Below the pieces are notes generated by a model that worked only from the letters and a program-made list of their open reading frames with translations, made no database searches and was not told the origin of the DNA. The translations under genes were made by a program, and so were the position numbers. From Sphingobium sp. EP60837 (GTDB lineage Bacteria > Pseudomonadota > Alphaproteobacteria > Sphingomonadales > Sphingomonadaceae), in NCBI RefSeq assembly GCF_001658005.1, contig NZ_CP015987.1:310001-374000 (forward strand): 64,000 nt of DNA, given 5' to 3'. Positions 1 through 9,280 of the stretch are shown here, one piece after another. Numbering within the stretch: position 1 is the stretch's first letter; every line of letters starts with the position of its first letter.

Positions 1-640
1 TCACAGAGTTCGCAAGGGCGACGGCCACCCAAACGCAGCCTTCTGCATCAAGGCAGATGCCATCTGGTGCATAGCCGTCCAGGTCAGCAAATATGCGCCG
101 ATTAAAGAGCCGCCCTTCCTCATCGATATCGAAAGCGGTGAGGCGAGACGCGAATGTCTCGGCAACGATGAATGTCCGACAATCTGGAGTGATTACGCTA
201 CCATTTGGGCAATGCAGGTGATCCGCCGCTACCGCAACTGCCCCATCAGGAGCGACCGCAGCGATGCATGTCGGCCAAGGAGCTTCACCACTGTAATAAT
301 CAAATCCGACATTGCCCGCGTAAGCCCAACCCCGATGATCAACGACCATGTCGTTACTCTGCCCGGAGTGAATAGCCGCCAATTCGGCATACATGACCAA
401 TTGCCCATCCGAGCCTCTGCGATAAAGCCGACGCTCGTCCATCGAAACCACCAACAGGGCGCCATCTGGCAGCCAGCCCATGCCCGACGGCCCGCCTGGC
501 ACAGCGAAATGCTCGTGAACATGACCATCAGGGTCAAGGACGTACACGGTTCCGCCGTGTTGGTCGGCAAACCACAGACGCCCTTCATGCCAGCGTGGCC
601 CTTCCGGAAAGGCAAAGCCGCGCGCAATCGTTCGGGTCAT
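1..640 (-). CDS. SMP-30/gluconolactonase/LRE-family protein (3' end cut by window)
   Basis: On the minus strand the frame from ATG 640 reads without a stop to base 1, giving about 213 N-terminal residues. Visible family motifs are an early 'FPEGPRWHEGRLWFAD', a central 'CPNGSVITPD' and 'AETFASRLTAFDID', then 'DLDGYAPDGICLDAEGCVWVA', the repeated blades of the six-bladed SMP-30 beta-propeller. The family holds lactonases that hydrolyse sugar lactones and related esters, with a divalent metal in the propeller centre. Full members are about 290 residues, so roughly 75 are missing beyond base 1. A perfect palindrome lies 37 bp upstream. The substrate cannot be told from sequence; family membership is secure. 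Confidence 0.85.
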   Translation of the reverse strand, partial: MTRTIARGFAFPEGPRWHEGRLWFADQHGGTVYVLDPDGHVHEHFAVPGGPSGMGWLPDGALLVVSMDERRLYRRGSDGQLVMYAELAAIHSGQSNDMVVDHRGWAYAGNVGFDYYSGEAPWPTCIAAVAPDGAVAVAADHLHCPNGSVITPDCRTFIVAETFASRLTAFDIDEEGRLFNRRIFADLDGYAPDGICLDAEGCVWVAVALANSV

Positions 641-676
641 GAGCGGCGCACCCGCGCGAAGACCGCGGTGAGTTCT

Positions 677-690
677 TTGGTTATAACCAA
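677..690. promoter_or_regulatory. 14-bp perfect palindrome, GntR-type operator candidate
   Basis: TTGGTTATAACCAA is a perfect 14-bp palindrome 37 bp upstream of the SMP-30 start. Its TGGT...ACCA arms resemble FadR/GntR-family operators. No GntR gene is visible in the window, so the regulator is unknown. Confidence 0.45.
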
Positions 691-1533
691 GCTCTTACCT
701 CCCCACCGTCGCGCTATTGTTTGCGCCCTTCTTCGATGTTACGCACTTCGGCAAAGCTTAGCAATAAGGACATGTCCTTTTTTGCGGAATAATAAATCGC
801 TTGGGACATGCAGATCACTTCTGTGCGTCGAATACGCTCCAATACGCGTAAATATCCCATATCCATGCTGCGCAGTTTTTTTGCGTGACGGCTGCAGGTC
901 TGCCTGATCAAGCATCATTTTACCGGCGCCTCAGGATAGCCGAGCAGAGGAATTCCCCTCGCGCGGCAAGTTCCCAGTCCGGGTGCGTTGCCGGCGTTTA
1001 GCGGATGCGCTTGGCATCATCTTTGTGTCGATGCCCTTTCGGTGATCAGCACCGGTTTGCTCGGCGCGGCGTCAAACCACCCTAAACGGGTGATATGAAC
1101 TAAAGGCGGTTATTTCCGCTCCTACGAACCAAGGCCTGAAATCGGCTCGTTCCCAGCCTTAGCTCTGAAAATCGATAGAGCGGATAGAATCGGGGAGCAA
1201 GATTTACTCCTGAGCATCGGTAAGGGTCGAGATGGGAAATCCGCGCTGAGTGCCTCCGTTCCGCGCCCCCACAGCAAACTTGCCCGACAGACGGAGTGCG
1301 ATGCGCCAAAGTCTCAGCGCGAACATCCTCGCTCACTATGCATCTACGAAGTCGCAATCGTGGGCCGAAGAAAGGCGCTCGGAAGTTCCCTTGGCGGCGG
1401 TGCGAGCAGGTGACGACATTTTTCATCGTCCACCTTTGCTGCGTGGACTAGCACAGGCTGGTCGATCAGCTGTGGCGCATCATGATCATTGGACGCCGCA
1501 AATGAGCCAGCGTGTTGTGATTCATGCAGGTTG
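691..1533. other. Gene-poor stretch
   Basis: No convincing gene was found. A 65-codon open frame on the minus strand (714-911) shows no recognisable motif and I do not call it. The stretch may contain decayed coding DNA, but nothing can be identified by eye. Confidence 0.4.
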
Positions 1534-2484
1534 TTATTGTTTTGCCAGAAATGCATGGGGATCGACTCCCTCGAATTTCCAGACATCATGCACCTTCTTA
1601 TACCAAAAGGGTGCTGGCACGTTGAACCGCTCTCTTACTTCTGCCAGCGGCATGGGCAGTATTCCCCGGATCGATTGTTCGACAATCCTTGTGCAAAGCC
1701 TGCCGTGGCGATGCGCTTCGATAATAGCGCGGAGGATCGGCGCCTTTGTCTTGAGCTGAACTTTCATCAGCAGCGTTCCTGCTGTAGATACTGCCAAATG
1801 CCCGGGACTAGGACGTTGATGGAATAAATAGGCCAACAGGCACTGCTCACCCAAGGGATCTCGCTCATATCCCGTCAGAATGTGGAGAATGTCATGGATA
1901 TCGCGCAAGCGGTCATTATACCATTCCACCCCATCCTTGAGTAAAGGCTGGCCATTGCGATCATTGCCTGTAGCCGCGACAAGTCCTGCTGCGCTTAAAC
2001 CTTCACGCTCCATAAAGTCGCAATAGGCATGAGCAAAGCTCCCCTTGGGAGTTTTGCGCAAGGCAACATGATCATCGAGTATGTCGGGGAGATAGGGTTC
2101 GCTTTGATAGATCGCCTGTCCCTGCGGGCTTGTAAGAAAATTAATCGCTGCTTCTGCGGCTCCGCGCCAAGGTAGCGCGTCGAAAACGCCGATGATTTGA
2201 TCAGTCTGTTCTTTGTCTTTTCGCACATGGCTGAAGTGGCGCCATGCTTTGACAAAATTCCATTTTGGTCGCTGCCTGTCGGGATGGACCAGGGGTATGA
2301 CGTCCACCGCATCGCCTCGCCTGCGGGCAATTATACTCGCGTCGAAATGTCCATCTTTGTAGAAACCAAAGGCATCCGCAGTTAGTGTCCGATCATCGCA
2401 GTTTTCCGCAGCAGGCAGCTCTGAAAACGCAAATTGATCGATGTCAGAATCTTTGACACGAGATAAGACGTTTTCCATGTGCAT
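1534..2484 (-). CDS. Coq4-family protein (ubiquinone-biosynthesis related)
   Basis: A protein of about 316 residues. The C-terminal half carries the Coq4 signature 'YNDRLRDIHDILHILTGYE' followed by 'RDPLGEQCLLAYLFHQ', with the conserved HD-x2-H zinc ligands and the downstream Glu. Yeast and human COQ4 organise or catalyse a step of coenzyme Q head-group modification; bacterial homologues in sphingomonads are mostly uncharacterised. The first 100 residues match no domain I know. The start is uncertain: GTG 2490, ATG 2484 and ATG 2478 are in frame and no strong Shine-Dalgarno picks one; I use 2484. The gene stands alone, flanked by gene-poor DNA and an integrase relic, so its link to quinone synthesis is inferred from family only. 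Confidence 0.75.
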   Translation of the reverse strand: MHMENVLSRVKDSDIDQFAFSELPAAENCDDRTLTADAFGFYKDGHFDASIIARRRGDAVDVIPLVHPDRQRPKWNFVKAWRHFSHVRKDKEQTDQIIGVFDALPWRGAAEAAINFLTSPQGQAIYQSEPYLPDILDDHVALRKTPKGSFAHAYCDFMEREGLSAAGLVAATGNDRNGQPLLKDGVEWYNDRLRDIHDILHILTGYERDPLGEQCLLAYLFHQRPSPGHLAVSTAGTLLMKVQLKTKAPILRAIIEAHRHGRLCTRIVEQSIRGILPMPLAEVRERFNVPAPFWYKKVHDVWKFEGVDPHAFLAKQ

Positions 2485-2814
2485 ACCCACTCAAAATTTT
2501 TAATCGGATATTAACTTAGAATATCCTTGTCAATTGGTTGGTCGATTTCAATGCCTTATCGACCCTCATCCGCATCCAGGCGTGCAAACCCGATCGGGTG
2601 CTGTTTGCGGACCCCCCGAGGGCCAGCAGTCCCTGCCGGCCGCAACAGTGGCCGGATGGACGGCAACCTACCGACGTCAGTAGATCAATCGGTAGTTGCA
2701 ACGACGGGTCCGTCCAAAGACGACCGACCGCACCTGAATTTCAGGAATAAGCCGCTGCTGACGCCAGGATCTCCGCGCGCGGTCGCAACGCTAGCCTTTT
2801 TCCGCGCTTAGCCA

Positions 2815-3278
2815 TCGGAAAGCTGGCGAGGTCAATTCCCGCTAGCTGGGAAGATGAGGATCAGCGACATAGTTTGTGATCGGAAAATTCTAACGCGAGC
2901 CACCGTGGTTCCGCAAAAGGCCCGAACGCCAGGTCAGTTTGAGCTGATGGACGATGCTCGCTCAGCCTCATCAAATGGCTTGAGCTCCAAGGTGGATCCT
3001 TGAAGGATTACGCCTTTCCCAGCCGCACCGAACACGCGACCCACATCAGCACAAGGCAATATGCCCGCCTTGTTCACGAAGGGGTCACAGAAATTGCCTT
3101 TCTGAGCGAGGATTATGGCACCCATTCCCTGCGGCGAACCAAGGCGTTTATCATATACCAAGCCGCCGGCCATCTCCGCGCTCTCCAGATCATGCGGGGG
3201 TATACGAAAATAGAAAAGCACGGTCAGATTTCGGGGTGGATGTTGAGGGCGCCCATTGGCAGGGTCACAGAAATCTGA
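2815..3278 (+). pseudogene. Decayed tyrosine-recombinase (phage-type integrase) C-terminal half
   Basis: Three frames must be joined to read a typical integrase. One gives 'RISDIVCDRKILTRATVV' and 'QFELMDDARS' (about 2857-2955). The next gives 'LIKWLELQGGSLKDYAFPSR', 'ISTRQYARLVHE' and 'YGTHSLRRTKA' (about 2971-3210), which contains the H-x2-R catalytic box. The last gives fragments like 'GVDVEGA'. At least two or three frameshifts and a lost active-site Tyr region make it non-functional, and the N-terminal half is absent or unrecognisable. Bases 2491-2814 upstream hold nothing else I can name. It sits just outside the catabolic island, so it may mark an old insertion boundary. Confidence 0.7.
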
Positions 3279-3402
3279 CTGCTTGGCTCCTCTTCTTAGT
3301 GGGGAACCAGACCCTGTGCTGTGTCGGTAGACCAGAGACTTTCCGTATTTCCACTTTTGCCATCAGTCCCAAGCGCGACTGGTTCTTCGTTGCTCCCTTG
3401 CA

Positions 3403-4608
3403 TCATTCACCCAGTGATAGCCCGGGGTCCGCAGCGAAGTTTTCAAATTCCCCGACGGGCTGGCCGGTCTGCGCTGCATGCTTGTCAAAGGCACGCTTCG
3501 TCGCGCTCTGAATAACGTCGATGAAGCCGTCGCGATTTTCTCGCGCCCAGTCGAAGGATTTCTGGCGATTACGATTGTCTCCGTTGATCGCAGGCAGCAC
3601 ATAACGCATCATCATTTCCATCGACTGCTTCTTGTCGTCCTGCGACGACCAATTCTTGTCGAGCATGAGGATGCAGCCGAAATCCGGAACTTTTTCTTCA
3701 AGCCTGCGAATTTGCGCGATCGCGTCGTCGGGTGTGCCCACCACGATCTCATTGGCTTCTAGCAGATCTTCCAGCGACTTGTGCGCGGGTGATTCCTCGA
3801 GCTGCTCGGACTGGTTCTTGATGTAGAGACGCCATTTTTCGTACCCCTGCCGCACTTGGTCCATGGCCTTGTCTCGCGTTTCGGCAATGTGGATGTCGGT
3901 TGCGCAACGGATGGAGGCTGGCGACAGGGTCGTGCCGAGCTTCGCGGCCGTATCGCGCGCGATCTTCCAGTTATTGGTCAGCGCATCGTAGCCGCCATGC
4001 ATGGTCGAAGCGAGGCACAGCATGCCGGCGTGGTATTTCGCCGCCAAATTGCCGCCATTGGGAGAGAAGGTGCTGGCGACGCATATTTCAAGATCAGGAT
4101 TGTAAGGCAGCAGTTGCGCATGAGCGTCGCGAAGGTCGTACCAGCCCTCATATGTCTCGCTGATCCACTCGCCGGACAGAAGGCGTGTGATGAGCGACAG
4201 GCCCTGGTCCAACTTGTCGCGCGACTCCCGCGCATCGAGCCCCAGCATATGCGCATCGCTTACCAGCAGACCGGGCCCGGCACCGAAGATCAGCCGGCCG
4301 AAGGTCAGGTGGTCCAGCTGGGCGATGCGGTTCGCCGTCATCAGCGGGTTGTGATAGGGCAGAGAGATGACGCCTGCGCCCAGCTTGATCCGCTTCGTGC
4401 GTTGGGCGGCCGCTGCGATCATCAGTTCAGGAGACGCGCTCAATTCATAGGCGCCGCTATGATGTTCGCCGTACCAGAATTCGGCAAAGCCGATCTCGTC
4501 GGCGAACTCGGCTAATGCAAGGTCGCGTTCAAGCGCCAGAGTGGGGCTTTCATCCAGAGGATGGAAAGGCGCCAGGAACATGCCGGCGCGTAGAGGGACC
4601 TTTCTCAT
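3403..4608 (-). CDS. LLM-class flavin-dependent monooxygenase, limonene-1,2-monooxygenase-like
   Basis: A 401-residue luciferase-like (TIM-barrel, FMNH2-using) monooxygenase. The N-terminus 'AGMFLAPFHPLDESP', 'FAEFWYGEHHSGAYE' and 'SPELMIAAAAQRTKRIKLG' are hallmarks of the family, and the closest pattern I recall is limonene 1,2-monooxygenase. Such enzymes need a separate flavin reductase; none is visible nearby. The start ATG follows a good AGGAGA box. The gene lies about 105 bp downstream of the TonB-receptor gene on the same strand and probably shares its transcript. A role in oxygenating the compound taken up by that receptor is inference; 'limonene' should be read as a family label, not as the substrate. 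Confidence 0.85.
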   Translation of the reverse strand: MRKVPLRAGMFLAPFHPLDESPTLALERDLALAEFADEIGFAEFWYGEHHSGAYELSASPELMIAAAAQRTKRIKLGAGVISLPYHNPLMTANRIAQLDHLTFGRLIFGAGPGLLVSDAHMLGLDARESRDKLDQGLSLITRLLSGEWISETYEGWYDLRDAHAQLLPYNPDLEICVASTFSPNGGNLAAKYHAGMLCLASTMHGGYDALTNNWKIARDTAAKLGTTLSPASIRCATDIHIAETRDKAMDQVRQGYEKWRLYIKNQSEQLEESPAHKSLEDLLEANEIVVGTPDDAIAQIRRLEEKVPDFGCILMLDKNWSSQDDKKQSMEMMMRYVLPAINGDNRNRQKSFDWARENRDGFIDVIQSATKRAFDKHAAQTGQPVGEFENFAADPGLSLGE

Positions 4609-4713
4609 GCTTCTCCTTTCATGGGGTAAGGGCGGCAGTCACGTTGCCGGGCATGGCGCTCATGTCCGGCAGCCATGAGAAGGTGAACCCAAGGCCGCCG
4701 GATGATCCATGCG

Positions 4714-7053
4714 TCAGAACTGGAGGCCGAAATCCACCCCATAGGTGCGTGGTTGCTGGAAGGTGCCCACGGCCCAGGTATCGAAGACGGGGAACAGGAA
4801 TTCGGGCTTGTCGGAGTTGTTGAGATTCTTGCCCCACAGCGAGATGCGGCCTTTAAGGCTGCCGAGCGGGATTTCGGCGAACGTCATCCGGGCGCCGATT
4901 TCCCAGCTTGACGGTATGACGAGCGCGCGGTCCAGCACGGCATCGCCGCTGCCAAGGCAGCCTTCTGTGGGAGACTGGAGCGCGCCGATCGGGCATTGGA
5001 GCCGGTAATGCTTGCCTTCATATTGGCCGTCGATCCGGAAGCTCAAAGTCGTGCCGTCCGGGAAGGCCGCCGCTTCATATTGCGCGGCGAGATAGCCGGT
5101 GTGCCGCGGCTGGTAGGTTCGCACCGGGGTCGCGGCCGGATTGGAGGTCTCCGCCTTCGGGTTCACGTCGGTGAAGCCATAGTTGGCCGTCAGCGTCAGG
5201 CCATCCACGGGTATGACCGTCGTTTCCAGCTCGATACCGCGCGCCCGTTCGGTGCCGGTGTTGAGCAGGATGTTGCCGCCCTGGTTCGGGTCGAACCCGG
5301 TGACCTGGAGCGCCTTCCGATCCGCCTGGAACAGCGCCAGGTTGACGCGGACGCGACGGTTCAGGAATTCCGACTTGAGCCCCAGCTCATAGGATTTGAT
5401 CGTCTCCGGCTCGAACTCGGCGCCGTGGAAGATGCCCCCCGACACGAAGCCGGTGGTGAATTTTGCATAGACGCTGTTGTTGGGTGCGAACTGGTAGCGG
5501 ACGGACGCGTCATAATCGAAGCGTCCCTGCTTGGCGCTGAAGCTGCCGCGCGGCACCGTTGGCGTGCGCGGCGCGGCGAGGAGGTCATTTTCGGTGCGGT
5601 CATCATAGGAATAGCGCGTGCCGCCGCTGATCTCCAGGCCGTCGGCGACGCGAACGTCGACATGGGCATAGGCGGCGTAGGATTTATTGAGGACGCGCAG
5701 CAGATCACCGCCGGCAAGATAGCTGTCGGGGTTAACGATAGGGATCGGCTGCCCCGGTTGGCTAACCAGGCCAAAGATTACCGGGCTGTTGAGGAACGCC
5801 TTTTCCCGATAGTAGAATAGGCCGCCGACGAAATCGACCGCGCTGGTGTGGCCGAGCAGCTGCAACTCATGCGACCATTGCCGCTGCTTGGCGTAGCGCA
5901 CCGCCGCAAGCGCCTGGAAATCACCGCCGGTGCCGCCATAGGGATCGACGAGCGCGTTGCCGTCCAGGTCAGAGGAGCTGTTGACGGTGAAGCCGCGCAG
6001 CGCGCCTATATATTTGACCGTCAGCATGTCATTGAGGTCATAGACCGCCGTCAGGCTGTGTCCCCAGGTCTTCTGCGTAGCTGGTGCAAGGCCATCGATG
6101 GGCACGCTGGATAGACGCTTGAGGCTCTCGACCGCCGTGCCGCCCAGCGCCGGCTGGTTCGGGAAGTTGGTGATGCCGCCGAAGGCCGCCCCGCCGTTCA
6201 GCAACTGCATCGCATCCAGCGTCGTCACTAAGTCGGCATAGTCGAAGCGATAATCTACCGTCAGGTTGTCGATGCCGCTGTATCGCACGGCGACGAAGAC
6301 AGACTCATTGTTGTTTGCGCCGAAATTGTCGGCGCTGGTCTTCGGACCGAAGGGTTCGGGAAAGAGGTAGGTGCGGCGCGGCCCGGAATTTTTGACATAT
6401 CCGGTATTTTCATCATGCGCGTAGGTAATGCGCGCGGCTAAGCCGTTCCATTCAGGCGTGTTGACCGTAATACGGCCTCGACGGCGCTGATAATTGCCGA
6501 TCGTCGCATCGGCGATCACGCCGAACTTGCCCGTAGGCGCGGCCGTCACGAAGCTGATCGCGCCGCCAGTCGAGTTGCGGCCGAACAAGGTGCCCTGCGG
6601 GCCTCGCAGCACTTCGATGCGCTCGATATCCGACAGATCGAAGGCGGAGTTGCCCGGCCGGCCGAGATAAACGCCATCGACGTAGAGCGCGACCCCGGAA
6701 TCGATCTGGAAATTGATGGACCCGGAAGACACGCCGCGGATGTTGAACTGTGGCGCGGTCGGTGAACCTGCCTGTTTTTGAATGACGACATTGGGCGCGG
6801 TCTTACCGACATCCTGGAAGCTTTCGATCTGCAGGTCGGCGATCAGCGCGGCGTCCATCGCGGTCACGGCGGTGGGAACATCCTGAAGGCTTTCCGCACG
6901 CTTGCGCGCCGTGACGACGATGTCCGTCAGGCCGCTGTCGCCGCGCTCCGCCGACTGATCGGCGGCAGGCGCTTCCTGGGCATAAACGGTGCCCGTCATG
7001 AGAGCCGCGGACCCGACACAGGAAAGTAGCGCATAATAGGAAATACGAGACAC
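4714..7053 (-). CDS. TonB-dependent outer-membrane receptor
   Basis: About 779 residues: signal peptide ending near 'TVYA-QEAP', plug start 'LTDIVVTARKRAESLQDVPTAVTAM', plug signature 'FDLSDIERIEVLRGPQGTLF' then 'GRNSTGGAISFVT', and a 22-strand barrel ending in Phe ('GVDFGLQF'). It would import a substrate across the outer membrane using TonB energy. GTG 7053 is chosen because GGGGAGGA lies 5 nt upstream; GTG 7068 is also in frame. Sphingomonads use such receptors of the FyuA/sucrose-receptor-like group for carbon sources as well as iron. A copy of the CCAAATCRATTAGG motif lies about 240 bp upstream, linking it to the island's regulon. Confidence 0.93.
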   Translation of the reverse strand: MSRISYYALLSCVGSAALMTGTVYAQEAPAADQSAERGDSGLTDIVVTARKRAESLQDVPTAVTAMDAALIADLQIESFQDVGKTAPNVVIQKQAGSPTAPQFNIRGVSSGSINFQIDSGVALYVDGVYLGRPGNSAFDLSDIERIEVLRGPQGTLFGRNSTGGAISFVTAAPTGKFGVIADATIGNYQRRRGRITVNTPEWNGLAARITYAHDENTGYVKNSGPRRTYLFPEPFGPKTSADNFGANNNESVFVAVRYSGIDNLTVDYRFDYADLVTTLDAMQLLNGGAAFGGITNFPNQPALGGTAVESLKRLSSVPIDGLAPATQKTWGHSLTAVYDLNDMLTVKYIGALRGFTVNSSSDLDGNALVDPYGGTGGDFQALAAVRYAKQRQWSHELQLLGHTSAVDFVGGLFYYREKAFLNSPVIFGLVSQPGQPIPIVNPDSYLAGGDLLRVLNKSYAAYAHVDVRVADGLEISGGTRYSYDDRTENDLLAAPRTPTVPRGSFSAKQGRFDYDASVRYQFAPNNSVYAKFTTGFVSGGIFHGAEFEPETIKSYELGLKSEFLNRRVRVNLALFQADRKALQVTGFDPNQGGNILLNTGTERARGIELETTVIPVDGLTLTANYGFTDVNPKAETSNPAATPVRTYQPRHTGYLAAQYEAAAFPDGTTLSFRIDGQYEGKHYRLQCPIGALQSPTEGCLGSGDAVLDRALVIPSSWEIGARMTFAEIPLGSLKGRISLWGKNLNNSDKPEFLFPVFDTWAVGTFQQPRTYGVDFGLQF

Positions 7054-7291
7054 GATATTCCTCCCCACCAGTTAGCGCGCCGGACGAATGGCGCGATCGT
7101 TCAGCGCGTTGAAGGGAGATGGTGCGGCTCGCCGGGGCGGCACGCGCGGCCTCCGTCGCCGGCGGCAATCGATGGCGCCGGTCGTCGGATAGGCCACGAG
7201 AACCTGGCTTGCTCGCCCGTCCTCTCCTCGTTCGCGTCTGCTTGTGCAGATCGTCGAAGCGGAGATTGGCGCACCTGATGAGGCTGCGACA

Positions 7292-7308
7292 CCTCCAAAT
7301 CAATTAGG
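7292..7308. promoter_or_regulatory. Island regulon motif, copy A
   Basis: CCTCCAAATCAATTAGG, containing CCAAATCAATTAGG (7295-7308), an imperfect 14-bp palindrome. It lies in the 270-bp gap between the LuxR-type regulator gene and the TonB receptor gene. Near-identical copies occur at 13479, 13987 and 21151. Confidence 0.6.
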
Positions 7309-7324
7309 TCAAAACAAGGGGAAA

Positions 7325-8458
7325 TCAGCCGCCACGCTGCAGCGTCAGCTCCGGCAGGCTGGTGTGGATGAGATGGACCAGCTGGGACTGCCGTGCCACG
7401 CCCGTCTTTGCGAAGATGGAGCGCAGATGCGCGCGCACCGTGTTCTCCGCGATGCCCAGCCGATGCGCGGTATCGATCACCGAAACGCCATTCGCGAGGG
7501 AAGCGGAGATCGCGGCTTCAGTGGGCGTGAAATTGAACAGCTTGCGCACGGCATCGCTCGTGACGACGCATTGGCGTTCTGGATCGCCCAGGAACAGGGC
7601 GATCGCGGGCGCGCTGCCGGTGTGCATGAAGCCGGGTATCTGCACCGGCTGCACGACAATGCCGATGTCGCGGTGACCGGAGGGACGCTCCGCCAGGAAG
7701 ACGGAGCGTCCGCTCGAGCCGCTTGCGGAAACCGCTTCCTTCAACCGCCTGCGAAATTCCGCGTCGCGGGCCGGATTGGACAGGGCGACGCGGCCTCCGA
7801 CCAGTTTGATCCCGTCTCCATCGGCCAGGATCGATGCGGCAACCTCGTTCATCTTAAGCACCTTGAGATGATGGTCGAGGATCACTGTGCCCACCGCGAA
7901 CTGCTCGATCGCGCCGATCATCACGGCTTGTTCGGAGCGCGAGGTCTCCAGCCGCTGATAGAGTTCGATCGCTTGGCGCAGATGTGGCACGATCTCCTCA
8001 ACACGGCGAGTTTCCTCCCGGTCGAACGGTTCGCCTCCCGGTGCGCGGGTAAGGCGCAGGCGCGCTTCGTAGCCGCCGCTCATGCGCAGATCGACGCCCA
8101 ACACATGGGAGCCGTCCATCGTCTCCACCCATTCCTTGTAATAGGTCGTATTCTTAAGCGCCGCTTCCCCCACATATTCATAGAGGGTCACAACCTTGCC
8201 TTCAGGCAGCCCGACAAAAGGGTCTATTTCGAGATAACGGTCGAGATAGCGCTGGATCGATTCGCTTGTCGCGGTCGGCGTGATCATCGTCGTCAGTGAA
8301 GGATCAGGCGGCGTCAGGATCAACGTGCCATAGCGCGCATGGGTCTGGTCCCGCAGGATCAGCAGGAAGTCGCGCCAGGGATCGTCGCTCAGCAGCGATG
8401 TGTTCAGGGATAGTAGTAGGCGGGAAAATTCCGCAAGCCTGCCTGCCTCATCGGTCAT
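7325..8458 (-). CDS. LuxR-family transcriptional regulator
   Basis: About 377 residues. The C-terminal 65 form a LuxR/NarL helix-turn-helix: 'FTPTEAAISASLANGVSV' and 'RLGIAENTVRAHLRSIFAKT' then 'GVARQSQLVHLIHT'. The upstream 300 residues show no receiver or autoinducer-domain signature I recognise, and probably sense a ligand. ATG 8458 is preferred because GGGAGAGG precedes it; an upstream in-frame start at 8530 has no such support. It is the last gene of the Rieske/SDR/OYE operon and faces the TonB-receptor gene from the 5' side. The shared palindrome in the island's promoters makes it the best candidate for local regulator, possibly activated by the pathway substrate. Confidence 0.85.
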   Translation of the reverse strand: MTDEAGRLAEFSRLLLSLNTSLLSDDPWRDFLLILRDQTHARYGTLILTPPDPSLTTMITPTATSESIQRYLDRYLEIDPFVGLPEGKVVTLYEYVGEAALKNTTYYKEWVETMDGSHVLGVDLRMSGGYEARLRLTRAPGGEPFDREETRRVEEIVPHLRQAIELYQRLETSRSEQAVMIGAIEQFAVGTVILDHHLKVLKMNEVAASILADGDGIKLVGGRVALSNPARDAEFRRRLKEAVSASGSSGRSVFLAERPSGHRDIGIVVQPVQIPGFMHTGSAPAIALFLGDPERQCVVTSDAVRKLFNFTPTEAAISASLANGVSVIDTAHRLGIAENTVRAHLRSIFAKTGVARQSQLVHLIHTSLPELTLQRGG

Positions 8459-8552
8459 TCCAGCGCCTCTCCCGCTCGGGTCCTTCTGGACCTTGGGAAG
8501 CATGGTAGAGGCTTGCATGCGGCTTGCCAATCGAAGAGGTCGGAGGCGTCGA

Positions 8553-9269
8553 TCAGGCTTCGGCGATCATGTAGCCGCCGCTTGCCACAAGACATTCCCC
8601 GGTGATGAAACGGGCGGCCGAGCTGGCAAGGAAGAGCGTCGGGCCGGCGATATCCTCGGGCGTGCCCCAGCGGCCGAGCGCCATCCGCTGCGCAGTGGCC
8701 GGACCATAGGCAGGATCGTCGGCATAGCGCTCCGTCATGCGGGTGCGGACCGGGCCGGGCGCGACCGCGTTGATCCGCACGCCCTTGGCGCCCCATTGCT
8801 GCGCCAGCGACTTGGTGAGCAGCAGGAGCCCGGCCTTGGCGGCACTGTAGCCTGGAAAGATGGAATTGCCGAAGATCGCCATCATCGAGGCGATCGTCAC
8901 CACCGCCCCGCCGCCGTCATGGTCGCTCTGCGCGAGCAGAGGGAGGCAGGCGGTCGTCAGTGCATGGACGCCCTTCAGATTGGCGTCGATCGCGGCGTCG
9001 AAGTCCTCCGGCACGGCCGTTCCGCCCGCATTGTTCACCAGAATGTCGATCTTATCGAGTTCGCGCGCCAGAGAGTGGATGCTGTCGCGATCGTGAAGGC
9101 GCAGGGGTAGATAGTCGGCACCGGGCGGTATCAATTCCGGCTCAACGGTGTCGCGCGTGCCGGTGATGATGACCCGTGCTCCCGCTTGGAGGAAAGCGGT
9201 AGCGATGCCCGCACCGATGCCGCTGCTACCGCCGGTGACGAGCACATGGCTTCCTGTAAAGTCGAACAT
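8553..9269 (-). CDS. Short-chain dehydrogenase/reductase (classical SDR)
   Basis: A 238-residue classical SDR using NAD(P)(H) to oxidise or reduce a hydroxy/keto group. Visible are 'VLVTGGSSGIGAG' for cofactor binding, 'NNAGG', catalytic Ser in 'TIASMMA' and the Y-x3-K pair in 'GYSAAKAG'. ATG 9269 is chosen because GGGAGAGG lies just upstream; an ATG at 9284 is poorly placed. Its start is 11 bp after the OYE gene's stop, so both are on one transcript. The sequence does not reveal the substrate; in this setting a hydroxysteroid- or hydroxyacyl-like alcohol is plausible. Confidence 0.9.
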   Translation of the reverse strand: MFDFTGSHVLVTGGSSGIGAGIATAFLQAGARVIITGTRDTVEPELIPPGADYLPLRLHDRDSIHSLARELDKIDILVNNAGGTAVPEDFDAAIDANLKGVHALTTACLPLLAQSDHDGGGAVVTIASMMAIFGNSIFPGYSAAKAGLLLLTKSLAQQWGAKGVRINAVAPGPVRTRMTERYADDPAYGPATAQRMALGRWGTPEDIAGPTLFLASSAARFITGECLVASGGYMIAEA

Positions 9270-9280
9270 TGCCTCTCCCT

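Noticed and set aside
714..911. 65-codon minus-strand open frame as a gene
   Set aside because: No ribosome site, no motif, and composition not clearly coding.
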